64,000 nt of DNA from contig OU612066.1 of the NCBI GenBank assembly GCA_914767715.1, forward strand, positions 36,678,283-36,742,282. Direction: 5' to 3'. Each line of letters opens with the position of its first letter. Position 1 is the first letter of the stretch. Below the pieces are notes generated by a model that was given only the letters and a program-made list of their open reading frames with translations, was not told where the DNA came from and searched no databases. The stretch comes from Membranipora membranacea. Its lineage: Eukaryota; Bryozoa; Gymnolaemata; Cheilostomatida; Membraniporidae. This document shows, in pieces, positions 20,564 to 32,339 of the stretch. The position numbers and the translations under genes are program-made.

Positions 20564-23500
20564 TCAAACTATTAACTCACATTCACACTCTCCCCATGTC
20601 TTATCCTTGTCATAGTTAGCTGTGGTAGAGCACCACTTCCTGTGATGATCTGTAAGTATACAGCTAATGTACTGTACATTCTTATACTGGAACGGGAATA
20701 CACACGGCCTGCCACCGGAGTTACCTCCTACTGTCTGACCTACAAAATATAAAATATCCCCGGTTAGCGAGAAATAGAAGTTGAAATAGAATATGAAGCA
20801 GCGATAAGTTGTTGAAGGCTCAACATAATAAGATATGAAAAATCTCCCTTATCCCTTTGCCTAGGACTGGCCTGTTTACCTGTATGATTAGAGCTTGTAT
20901 TTTCCATTAACATACAGCACATAGCAAGCCATTTCTAATATTCATATTAACCAGTAGTTACTGTCCTGAACTGCATGCAATACATAAATTTGATAAATAC
21001 AAAAAAGGTTCAAGACTAAGACAAATAATTTTGTATCCTATGTGGGTTTATGAGATTGTTCGGTATCAAGGCGCCGGACTCGATACCAAACGTTGGCAAT
21101 ATCCCTCCGCAACCACAGAGGGAACAAACTTGTTCTAGAGGAGGAGTGGGCAATCAAGGAATGCGTCATCGTAACACAGACATCTGTGCACCGTGGTGAA
21201 ATCGGGTTAGCGATCACGGTAACGAGCATCACTGAAGTGAATCACCGCGTGGTGACGCGCAAGTAAGAGGAGAGAACTTTTGATCTTAATTAATACTGAC
21301 GTCAAAATAAGTCACCGTCTTGGCTTGTTATGCAACTTGTTTCGTGACAATTTAGAACATTACCTTCCTATGGGGTAAACATAGAAATTTAGCCGATTCA
21401 TGAATTATCTACAACACCTTATATTCATTGCTATGATGTGATCGTAAATGGTGTCATCTTAAATATTCCTTATGGGATAGATGCCAATAGTGCAGCGTTG
21501 TTCCTCTCATTAGGCCAGCATCATCAAATAATAATAATGTGATCAAGATAATTTGCCTGTCAACATTAACTTAATTACCAAGCCATCTATTGAACAATAA
21601 TTAACTCACAATAACACTACAATGAGGCCCAACTTTCCCTCGATAAGTTCTGTTGCTCTGGACTCGGGTATTTGTTTGTACTAATTAACACAAACAAATA
21701 ACAATTACTGATAAAACACAAACAATAATCAAGGTGTTAAAAAGGCCCATGTGACCCGGTGTAAAATAGGAATGAGTTTCACGTAGGACCCTTTAGATAG
21801 AAAACTTTCGCTTAAATCTGATCTTTTTGCTTGTTGTCGGTTGGTTTTTATCAAAATTTAATTGTATTCAGTAAGACGGGTATATTAGAATACTTGATTT
21901 TGACATTTACCTTGTTTGGGGCTGAAGGGGGGGGGGGACTACTACTAATATTACACCAAAGGAGAATGGCCTTTAACAAGGATACAAATTAAGGAGCATC
22001 TCCAGTAAAACGCTGTGCACTTAGATTTTATCTTATCATACTGTTTCCCCTTGCCTTGTATTTCATATGATAAATGGATAGGGCTCAAAGCTAGCAGTGT
22101 AAACTTATGAGCACCCAGGGGCAAACTGGTATGTGTACTTCTAAAGCATAAGAGGTGAGTTCCGAATAATTCTATCTGAACAACTCTTTAAACGCTACAC
22201 ACCATCTACATCTAAATAATGGTGGCTGAATCGATAATAAGCTTAATAATGATAATAATAATAATAAAGTGTATTAATAATGATAACAAGATTATGAGTT
22301 ATATGAATAATGATGGTGTGCTCCTTTTTAAGACAAATTTAAAGGTGCCACATCATACACAGTCTTCTTCATTCGTAATAGCCTCAGTTCTAGGTTTAAT
22401 ATGCCATTCATTTGACTTCGCTTGATTTTGAACCTGAATAAACTGGCATCAATTTCATGAAGAACTGTATGCGAGGAGTTCATAGCCTATCGGAAACAAG
22501 AAATACTGGATATCGCTCAAGGTTACGTAGCTATGCAACAGAACAGGCAGCACCACTGAGGTCTTCAGCACAACGCAAAGCACAACGCAGTGCACAACAC
22601 CGCACACCACTGAGATTACAGTGTGTGTAGTGTAGGCTACTATAATTGATGGACGACTGGCATTACAACCTAATTATTCCCATTCTTGTAAATCAAAGCT
22701 GCAGCTTGATCGATATCTGTCACATTTTCTCTTATGCTCCATGAATCTGATTAAAAATTAAAATACTTATTTATTGTGTAATTACTTAGGGGGAACACAT
22801 CAATAATGTGATGTCCTATTGCATGTATGGTATATATATATATATATATTAATATATGTATGTATGGCATGGTACAATACCATAAACACAGATATCCCTA
22901 CACTGTGGTGTGAAGCTGGCCTACATATCATATCAGCAAATTCAGCTCTTGACACCCCAGCCAGGATCCGCTGACCCTTGATTAGCCAATCGAGGCTAAT
23001 GTTTAGTCACTGACCCAATCTCGTTCACTTCAATTCTATTCCTGGCGATACCGATGTTCGCAGGGCCTGAATTTTTAAAACAAATCTTCGCCAATGAACT
23101 GAAGGATGTCAGGGTCAACTCTCAAAGGTAAACACTTCGGTATTTGTGTTGACATGGGAGATCCCAGGTGTTTGTTTGTGTAGGGAATCTGTGACAGTCC
23201 ATACCTACATCACAGCAAGCACCAGCGATGATCTGTCAACTTCCGTTTGATTGATAAGCAACACTTAGAAAGTGAAAGTCAAGACATAGTACAACAACAA
23301 AGGCCAGATTATTACAGAAAATCAATTCAGTTGTGCCTCTTTTAAGCACCACTTAATTTAATGAAAGGACAGAAGATTCTGGGTGCGTTCTGACAGTGTG
23401 CTTATTGTGTCTGGCTCACAAGTAGGGCATGTCATTATGTGTCAAGTCAAACGGTCAAAATCTTAATCATTGTCTACAAACTGTCAATCTTTGCAAATGT

Positions 23501-26500
23501 TTTCTCAGGAATTTTCATGAATAACACCCAGAATGAATATAATCTTGGTGCTTTTCTGAAAACCTTCACTGCTTTTATTCTGACACTCTAGGGGTTCATG
23601 AACCCTGTATGGAAATCTGTAGGCCACTGTGGTGCATGACTGACAATTAATGGGTTCTAATGCAATTGATTGAAAACAATTTCGCTTTCATGATCAACAC
23701 TTTTATTTCCGCGTTGAAGTGTCTTTGATCCTCTGCAGCTTTAAGAGGATTAGCTTTATAAGTATATTATGACCATAGACTTAATATACTACCTAGACAG
23801 GCCAATAGCATTCAATACTGTCCCACTTAAATAGCACGACATGACGTAATTAGTTTGTGCTGTGAGCCATAGTTTACTATATACCATTCAATGAAATAAT
23901 GTGAAAAATCGAGGGACGCCGGGCATGATATCGGCCCTTGTCCGGCCCCTAATTATTTAAACACAGAGAAAATTTGTGAGTTTATGTAAAAGACCTTTCC
24001 GCACGAGATGGTATTAAAAATTGACTCCTTAGGCGAATCCAAAGCGAGAACAGACCTGATAAGTTACAATCATTAGCCAATAAATATTGAAACAAATACA
24101 GCCATCTACCCTTAACACTTCTACCACTACTATTCAAATGCACAGAATACCCACAACACAGTATCACAAATACTTTGTTGGATGAGCCAGATCAAAGCAC
24201 CACCACCATCATCATAGATGTTTGCATAAATATTCCTAGTCATGACTGAGCACAACCTGCTCAGCTTGGATTCCTTGTTAAAAGATTTTACTGCAAATTT
24301 TATTGTCGCTTCATGAGGAAGAATAGATCTGTGCTGTAAATTAAGTATGCCAACTCCAGATATGTATGTATGATGAAGTCTTTGGTAATCTCTCATCAAT
24401 GAAATAATATAGTAAATCAAGACACGCAGGGTATAATACCAGCCAAATTATATTAGATCTGTTTTAATTTATGAGATAAAAAAAAAAAAAATTATCAAAA
24501 CAAATACAGCCCGTACTTAACCACTTCTATCACTACATGACAAAAAAGAGGGCTGTTACTGCGGGATTGTACTAATTTCTGAGGGCACGACCAAGGCTAA
24601 CGGCTACCACTATCAGCGATTGCTGCCATATGCGATGTGACTGATTACAGCATAAGCTAAAGCTTATCGACACAAATACAGCCATGAAGCTAGCCACTTC
24701 TTATCACTACTTTGTAAAAAATATGAATATATACTGTTGAGTTATACTAATTGTTGTGGGCACGACAAAAATTAAAAACACTACCACTATCAGCGAGCAT
24801 TGCAAAGTTAGATATGACTGGTTGCAGTATACATTAAACTTAATCAAATTAGTAGAGCAATGTAAGCTAACCACTTCTTACACTACTTAGCAAATAAATA
24901 TATATACTGTGGGATTATACTGAATTTTGCGGATGGGTCAAAGACTAGAAAACTACCACTATCGGTGATTGCTGCAAAATTTCCAAATGAGACACTATCA
25001 CTATCAGCGATCGCTGAAAATTAGATATGACTGATCACAATAAGCCTTCTGAGTTTGGAGCGCTTATTGTCAGTGTTTGCTGCGAGTTTGGTTGTTTCAT
25101 GGTGTATTCTGACCAGCGTATATCTCTTCACTATTAGACACTGTGGATAGTGTGGGAAGGATCAGAAAATTGTTGGGATAGCATCCTTTTTTAGCAAAGC
25201 TCTCCCACCCACACCAGGAGGCCTTCTAAATGTATCTTGTTTCAAATGTTCGCTACAAAGAACAGCATATTTGGATGGAGTCCAGTTCTTGCGATTAACG
25301 GCCGAAACCCATACCTTTAGTCTCTCCATGTTATTTCTGGGGAAGGCGTGGAAGCTTAAATTAGGATTTCCTGCCGGGTTATTTCCACAGCCGTAGGCAG
25401 CACACCAGTTCCTAGATGACTTTTTCTAAAAGCATCACAAATGATAACATATACAATAATTATCATTAAACTACAGCTTTTGATATAATAAACAGAAATT
25501 GTACAATCAATTTCATAGCAGTGTCAGCATGGCAAAGAAAGATTTGCGAGATCACCGATTAAGTCTACTCACACTTTTTGACTGCTGTGCCAGTTCTGAG
25601 TTAGATATTTCGGGAGTAAATCAGAATTGTCATCTCAAATAGTGTCCCTCCAGCCCCCCCCCCCCCCGCCCCATCACTATCGTTCCACCTTTATTCTCTA
25701 ACATTCAAATTTTATCACACCCATCGATTATTATTTACTATGTCTTATATAAAGCCTTAAATTTAAGTGCATGTATAGAAGGATGTGGGTATTATTACGT
25801 GACAATATTTAATTGATTTCTATTTAAAAATAAATAAGGAAGCCTGTCCTCTTAGATGGATGGGACAAGCAGAAATTATGTCAAAAAATTCAATCCAATA
25901 AAGGCCGAAATATGACAATGCATACATGAGAGCCACCACTGGGCTGTTTCTTACCTTATCATCTTGTGAAGTGGTAGCAGCAGGATTTTCATCTTGTTAA
26001 GATGAGGCAGCAAGATTATCATCTTATCATCTTGTGAAGATGAGGCAGCCAGATTATCATCTTGTGAAGACGAGGTAGCAGGCTGTAGGCTCATTTAAAA
26101 ATAGTTTTGCTATAAACTGAGCGGCGTGGGTATTATATCCAGAACTTCCATGTTTGCCTTGTATCTCGCAACTGATGATAGTAAAATTGCAGCTGGGCTT
26201 ACTTGTGAAGATGAGACAGCAGGCCGCAGGTTCACGTTATATAAATAAATAATCTCAAGTATGAATATTCATACTTTGAAAATTCAAAGTATGAATATTA
26301 AAACCAGTAACACTTTGTTTACATAGTATCTTTCATCTTCTGTTTCAGTACAGGGCTGTATTTGTTTTGATAATTTGTATCTCATAAATTAAAACAGATC
26401 CAATATCATTTGGCTGGTATTATACCCTGCGTGCCTTGATTTACTATATTATTTCATCGATGAGAGATGACCATAGACTTAATATATATATGGCTGTATT

Positions 26501-28573
26501 TGTTTCAATATTTATTGGCTAATGATTGTAACTTATCAGGTCTGTTCTCGCTTTGGATTCGCCTAAGGAGTCAATTTTTTATACCATCTCGTGCGGAAAT
26601 GTCTTTTACATAAACTCACAAATTTTCTCTGTGTTTAAATGATTAGGGGCCGGACAAGGGCCGATATCATGTCCGGCGTCCCTCGATTTTTCACATTATT
26701 TCATTGAATGGTATATAGTAAACTATGGCTCACAGCACAAACTAATTACGTCATGTCGTGCTATTTAAGTGGGACACATTATGATCAGTGAAGCATAAGC
26801 ATTGTCCTGTCTAGGTAGTATATTAAGTCTATGATTATGACACAATGGATTTATCCATGCCTTATTAACTGGTATTCCGGCTTCAAGAGCAAAGTTGTGC
26901 ACGCTTATGGCTTCCAGAGGGTTTGTAAGGTGTAGGTCTGCACTGAATTCACCTGATGATTATTAGACTGTAAGTAATAAATTACTAAACCAACATGTAA
27001 ACATTGCACCACCAGCTTATACAATGTCTGTAAGCCACATGGGACCTAGTGAGTCCTCTCTCGTAAACCATCTCAAATACAAAAATATATCAATTTAGTC
27101 GGAAGCGATCTCAATACTTCATTCAATGCAGTTCTCAGAAAAACTAATTCACCAAAGATTGCTTTGTTAATTAGTGACCGAATCACCTTTCTGAAAATTG
27201 TCCCATACTGGAAGTGAAAAACGCCTCCTCAGAAAAAAAGTATAGGGTTGGGCGTTATTGGAAGATTGTCATTGATATATTCGCTATCAAATAAACAAGT
27301 GTATAATTTACAGTTTTGCTATTGTAATGTAAGAAAATCCGATTTGTTTACCAAGAAACTTTTCCTAATCAAGTAACAAAAACCCATTTTTTTGCCCTGC
27401 CAACATTTTTTACAAAGTTACTGGGCCTAAGCCTAAGAGGAGAAAATAGGTACATCAATACTGATGAGCAACATCAGTGAAAGTTCTCAATGATTCAGGA
27501 AGGAAGGAAGTACCTGGATTGTTTTTTCTGGCAAAGGTCAGGTGAAATTCATCGTACACATGAGAGTTAGTTTTGAGCCCTTGTTGTGGGTCCCTCCAGA
27601 CATGGCTTGTGCACAAATGGCACAACATCTTTTATTCCTCAATGCCTTGAAGGATATCTGATTCCTGACTTATGTTTATAGAGTGATTTGCTTTGGTTTA
27701 TTTATAATCTTATGTAAGTTTGGAGCACACATTGAGAGAGAGCGTGTCCTACAGTTCACATATAGTGACAGTTAGCATGTACGATAGCTCAAACGTGATG
27801 TAAGAAAAGCAAACCAGTAACCAAACTGGAGGTTAACAAATTCCATATCTAATATCTAATTCCATATAAAATTTGATCACTAATCGTGTGTCTACCAAAG
27901 TCTTAGTTATTTTTTTTTGCTTTAAACACATGCGACCGCACCTAAGTTATCCAATATGAAGGCTTTTAGTCTGTTACAATAGCAATGAACGTGACCTTTT
28001 GGGACCATTTTGCTGCTGGCAATAAAAAAGTAATTTATTGGGATCATAGGACGGTATCAGGCTGCTAGCCCTTCCTTTTAGCGAGCGGAAATCAAACTGA
28101 TGACCTGTCGGTTCTGCGCCTGAGGCTGATGGATATGATTATGTTTAGCAACTGGGAAAAAGTCAGTTGGCAAGGTCACTGCTAGGACGCAGGAAAATTC
28201 CTATCAATTGTATCACGGTGTTAAAAGAATAAATTATTATCTCAACAAAGTGACACACTATCTGAGAGGTATGTTCCCTATTCATCGAGATTAGGGACAT
28301 GTTGGTGAGAAATGAATATCTGTCTGTCTCGCAAAATTTTGAAAGGATGTTATTTGAAAAATTCAACACTATTTTCAAAATATAATTTCTGAAAAGAATG
28401 TAAAGGAAAAAGTTAATTGCATCAAAGATACTAAATAATGATATTATGACCTAAAATCTCTGTGTCAATTGATTCTATAATAAATGTACACTAGACTAAA
28501 TGATCTTACCATTTATGCTGTGATAATATCCCAGTATTGTCTGTAACAGCGTCAAGCAGGTAAAAATACCCAT
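20564..28573 (-). CDS. Small secreted protein with a single fibronectin type II domain (2 coding exons)
   Basis: Exon 1 (28573-28510) encodes a signal peptide (MGIFTCLTLLQTILGYYHS) and ends in phase 1 at GTAAGA. Exon 2 (20739-20564) begins in the matching phase and encodes GGRPCVFPFQYK, then SCILTD, KWCSTTANYD and TWGEC, the four-Cys FN2 fold that in other proteins binds collagen or glycans. Reading through gives a stop five residues after the last FN2 Cys, for a 79-residue product. A donor-like site (T|GTGAGT) also lies just after the domain. The protein could therefore continue into further exons, and its phase would even fit exon 2 of the two-Ig gene. The 7.8-kb intron contains the P-element-like transposon at 23774-26833. 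The FN2 domain is clear; the pairing with exon 1 is inference from phase, strand and order. Confidence 0.65.
24501..25030 (+). repeat. Three degenerate tandem units (about 175 bp) inside the P-like element
   Basis: The motif CCACTTCT(T)A followed by CACTAC recurs at 24521, 24694 and 24871, spaced 173 and 177 bases apart. Each unit ends with a block close to CTACCACTATCAGCGATTGC. The units have diverged. They lie between the left inverted arm and the THAP exon. Confidence 0.6.
25162..25425 (-). pseudogene. THAP zinc-finger exon of the P-like element (transposase remnant)
   Basis: The minus-strand exon starts at a TTTTAG acceptor (first base 25425) and ends at TGA (25164-25162), 87 residues. 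It has the C2CH layout of the THAP DNA-binding domain: C-x4-C (WCAAYGCG), HAFPR, VW in the middle, LCSEH (C-x2-H), DTF, and the closing KDAIPTIF box. The reading frame is clean across the whole domain, but translation stops right after the box and no transposase body follows. An upstream exon at about 25955-26090 joins in phase but carries a nonsense codon. This is a DNA-binding fragment, not a working transposase as it stands. Confidence 0.8.
25955..26090 (-). repeat. Short coding tandem repeat upstream of the THAP exon (Ser-Ser-Gln-Asp-Asp type)
   Basis: Read on the minus strand, about four copies of a roughly 30-base unit encode Ser-Ser-Gln-Asp-Asp-Asn-x-Ala-Ala. The segment ends at a good donor (AAG|GTAAGA) that joins in phase 0 to the THAP exon. 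One copy has TAA where the others have TCA, and an 8-base slip (AAGATGAT) shifts the frame, so the segment is no longer translatable throughout. Confidence 0.5.
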
Positions 28574-30471
28574 GATCACTGTCAGCGTTCTTAGCCTCTT
28601 TTTGGATCTCAATGCGATCTAACAAGTTTGCAAATCTTTCAGTCTAGGAATCGCAAATTCTTTTTCCGATTGGCAGTTTTATTTTGATATGTTTGAAACA
28701 CTATCTATCAGTAAAATCTCTGATTCAGCACGGTGTGATAGGGTGGATATGTTCAAGCTGCCTAGCTGCCTCTCAATAATCCACACTACACGAGAGTACA
28801 ATACAATGTACTCAACTCCCTATGTCAGACCACAGGTCATAAATAATCGTTCATATTCACAATCAATGTGTGATTTACAATAATTCACAAATCCCAAGAG
28901 AGCACAATTCAAACACAATGGTTGCGACACTGTGAATACAGCTTATAGTGAAAGGGTGATCAATGGTGGCTGTTACGTATAAGATGTGTCAATATTTTAG
29001 GGCGGAGCCTTGTAAATGCATGTAATCATATTGAACTTTGATGGTGCTCGGAAACCAACACTGATGGAAAACTTTGCTGAGATAAGAATTGATCAAAATA
29101 AATTGTACAATCTTGTTCACACGGTTGAACTGACCAAACTAAGGCCTAGATGCTTTTACATTCGGTCTGCCGATGAGAAGCAAGGTATTACATAGATAAG
29201 GGCTTGAAGATCCATCTACATTTGATTGTCGGGCTGCTAGGTTGTTCTGAAGTCAATATGACAATAAAGGTTTTGATTTGGAGGACATGGGGTTGTCATT
29301 GTGTCCTTTGGCATGTGGAACACCTACTGATAGTGTCTGGTTGTTGCGCTATGTTGGTCAGAAGCTCTAAGCTCTAACTGTACCCAGATAGGAGCGATGA
29401 CCCATATATATGACTTATTTATTCCTACTTCTCGGTACAATTTATCAGTTCTATTCAGTCAGCTGATCCGGTCAGTTGAAAATATTGACCGAGCAGTCGA
29501 ATCGAATCGCTGCATAGATACTGAGGTTGAGATACAAATAATTGTCCTCAGAAATTAATAATCAATACAGAAGAATTCTGACATCGTAATTATAATTGTA
29601 TTATAGAGTGATTTATATCAATTAGCAGTTATAATTTAGCCTCAGGGAAGTGTGTTGTTTTTTTGTGATCACAGATTTGATTCAATAATATTGACAAGTA
29701 CCCAAATAGTACATACACCGCTGTCTGACAGACTATAGTTCTATTGTTAGGCTAATGTGCTGCCAATCTCAGGTCTGACCTGGTGTTAATCGAATTAACA
29801 ACTTTGAGAATTCCTTGTAAGCCACATATTATAGAGTGATGACGTCTCTTAGAAGATATTTTTGTTTTTAAACGTTGACGGAATTGAATTATACTGGTGC
29901 AAAAAAGCATGATTGTTAGGCAGCTCTAGTATGTTGCTTTGATCTTGATGACAGCAGGTCGGAGAAAAATATAGTGACGGTTAGTCCGAAAACTCCATGG
30001 TTAGACAAGATTCACTGGTTGCTGAATCTTGACATTTTGATTATTTGGAATTACCTATTCATGTGAGCAGTTGAGTAATGTACAGTCAGAGACAGATCTC
30101 AGGCTGTCGGGCTGACTCAGGTGTTCCTCACCTGCAATAATTCTCTTGCATTCATCGGATATAATGAGAAAAGCCAAACCTATCTCATATCCTTAGGCAT
30201 GCTATATTATATATATAGATTTAAACTGGTTCAGTTCAATTACTAAGTTTTTAATTTAACATCGAGACGATGAACCATAGATAACAATAACCATAATAGC
30301 AATTCAACATAATCTTCATTGCATCATCAGCTTCTCTTCGTAAGCTTCTCACATGATACCAATCCTCTGACTAGTCCACAATACTGTCTGGTCTGCAAAC
30401 ACCATTTATCTCATAGAGTTCGGCTCTTCTCATTAAAAGTCTCCAGGAAGAGGAGGTAACTGCCAAAAACT

Positions 30472-30502
<31 letters not shown>

Positions 30503-31263
30503 CTTTGCTGCTTGAGATCAGACAGAAATCTACTGATAAAGCTAACTGGCCACTCATTGAATCAGCAGATCATCGCAGAACACACAATAGCATATTACCT
30601 CGAGCCATCTGGCGTTCCTAGCTTCCATATCTACTGAGTGAACTTATGGTGTCCTTGTAAATAAACCGCTGATTTGAGGGTGTGTCTCAGTAAATCCCAT
30701 AATATTTTTATAAGATAGGGGTAGATCATCAGGTGTACAGTTGTTCGTGTTATGATCCTTCTACCAGCATACATTTATTTTTTCCAGTTAAAACAATGAA
30801 ATTTGAAATTTGGAAATTGACTGCGGTTGGGCGTCACCGTTCGTCTTGTCATACAGAGATGGGAATGAATCACCATATGCTGGTGTCAGGTGAAATAATA
30901 CCAGTATATTACCAAGATCTGCATTTTGAAAAGGGGTATATAAGCTGGAACCTATTATGACCAGTTCCAGTACTTAGTTTTTTTTTTGCTAACTCGTTGA
31001 TAATTTGATAACTCTCTGACATTTTTTGGTGAGTTCTACTTCAACCGTATTTAAGTATTACCCAAATATAAAAAAAGCCAACCAAGACCTAAATATTTTC
31101 GTTTTGCTCAATGCCTTGCTAGTCTTTGTAGCCTATTTGTATTGATCATTCCTTCTTGAATAAGATTTCCTTTTGGTTGAAGAAATTTAGCACATTTTCA
31201 GAGCGGCAAAGCGCCCTGAGAGCTTTTATTCTACATAGGAAGGTACTAGTCTTTATCTAAACT
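28574..31263. other. Intergenic, mostly featureless
   Basis: No coding exon is recognised. It contains a (TA)n tract at about 30476-30502. Just inside the FN2 gene intron, 28060-28140 reads on the minus strand like a decayed tRNA-type SINE head (GACAGGTCATCAGTTTGATT resembles a B box), too degenerate for firm annotation. The FN2 gene promoter should lie here. Confidence 0.35.
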
Positions 31264-31779
31264 ATAGACAGTTTTCTGAGCTCTTATTTATGTCTCAATT
31301 CGGAGTTGTCCTCTCTCCAGTTTGGGACTTTTAACCAACGCCGCATAGGAAAAACCTGCTGAAAGAGGGTTATATTGAGAACCGCTTATGTGAGGATAAA
31401 AATGATTTTTGATTCAGAGTCTGCACCATTGAAAACTCTGTGAGATAAGGGTTTCCAAATCATGGGAGGCTTGAATGTTGATAAATCCTAATTTTAGTGA
31501 TGAAACTCATGAAAGATTCTGCCAAATTGTCCGCAAAACAGGCAGATAATGCTATAATTGACCATCCAAACACTACAATTATTTTCCAAACTATGTCCAT
31601 ATGAGTTTTCAATGTTGCAGATTCTGAATCAAAAATAATTTTTATCCTATGATAAGCGGTTTTCAAGATAACCCTCCTTTCAGCACGTTTTTCCTATGCG
31701 GCGTGGGTTAAAAGTACCGAACCGGAGAGAGGACAACTAAAAATTGAGGCCTAAATCAGAGCTCAGAAAACTGTCTATT
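31264..31779. repeat. Foldback inverted repeat, about 175-bp arms
   Basis: The left arm 31264-31438 matches the reverse complement of 31603-31779 with scattered differences, around a spacer of about 165 bases. Shared blocks include AGACAGTTTTCTGAGCTCT, GTTGTCCTCTCTCC, CGCCGCATAGGAAAAAC and TTTTTGATTCAGA. No coding capacity or clear target duplication was found. It resembles a MITE-like or foldback element. Confidence 0.75.
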
Positions 31780-32067
31780 ATCCAGGATTAAATTATACAG
31801 ACAAGTGGCTAGGATGAAAAGACAATTTAGAATTCAAATTCTTGATACTGACTTGTTATGGAAATTTTCTCTCCCACCTGACATCAAACTTTCACAATTG
31901 TGATGTCATGAAACAAACAGAATATCCATGATACCCGGGCATGGCAAGGTGAGAATTTACCTAAGTTGAAAAGTATGCGGAGCTTACAATATAACTACCA
32001 ATGACTTGAGTTCTATCATTCATATCAGGAGTTATCCTGCTATCAAAATAAAGGAGAAAACTACATG

Positions 32068-32280
32068 ACCTCAACCTAAGACTTTCTTCACTAATGATAC
32101 AAGTTGTTGAAATGAATATTAAAAAACACATTGAGAGCTCTCAATGTGATTTTTATTATTCATTTCATGATACAAGTTGTTGAAATGAATATTAAAAAAC
32201 ACATTGAGAGCTCTCAATGTGATTTTTATTATTCATTTCAACAACTTGTATCATTAGTGAAGAAAGTCTTAGGTTGAGGT
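32068..32280. repeat. Near-perfect compound palindrome, 213 bp, upstream of the SRCR gene
   Basis: The left flank begins ACCTCAACCTAAGACTTTCT and the right flank is its exact reverse complement ending at 32280. Between them an inner palindrome (TGATACAAGTTGTTGAAATG through a GAGAGCTCTC centre) is present twice in tandem. The whole could fold into a long hairpin or cruciform. It ends 59 bases before the SRCR start codon. The near absence of mismatches implies recent origin or gene conversion. Confidence 0.85.
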
Positions 32281-32339
32281 TATATTCTATGCTGTTGCGA
32301 GTCACATAAATTCTTGTCTCCATTTCAGGCACCGACACA

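Larger units (their letters stand above)
23766..26841 (-). mobile_element. P-element-like DNA transposon, non-autonomous, with long TIRs and 8-bp TSD
   Basis: The element spans 23774-26833 and is flanked by an exact 8-bp duplication, ATTATGAC (23766-23773 and 26834-26841). Both ends begin CATAGACTTAATATACTACC. Inverted similarity, apart from a short variable patch, runs about 330 bases from each end, then resumes further in (about 24396-24511 against 26347-26460). Near 26468-26485 the right arm carries an extra copy of the terminal motif. A THAP-domain exon lies inside on the minus strand. An 8-bp target duplication, ends beginning CA and a THAP domain fit the P superfamily; hAT also makes 8-bp duplications and is the alternative. 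No DDE/RNase-H-like catalytic region was found, so it probably depends on a source element elsewhere. Confidence 0.75.

Noticed and set aside
21038-21250. GC-richer patch with a palindrome (CACCGCGTGGTG) and a B-box-like GGTATCGAGTCC on the minus strand
   Set aside because: No matching A box or tRNA fold could be drawn, and no second copy in the window; too weak for a SINE or tRNA call.
28060-28140. tRNA-like sequence on the minus strand
   Set aside because: Resembles a decayed SINE head but cannot fold as an intact tRNA, and boundaries are unclear.
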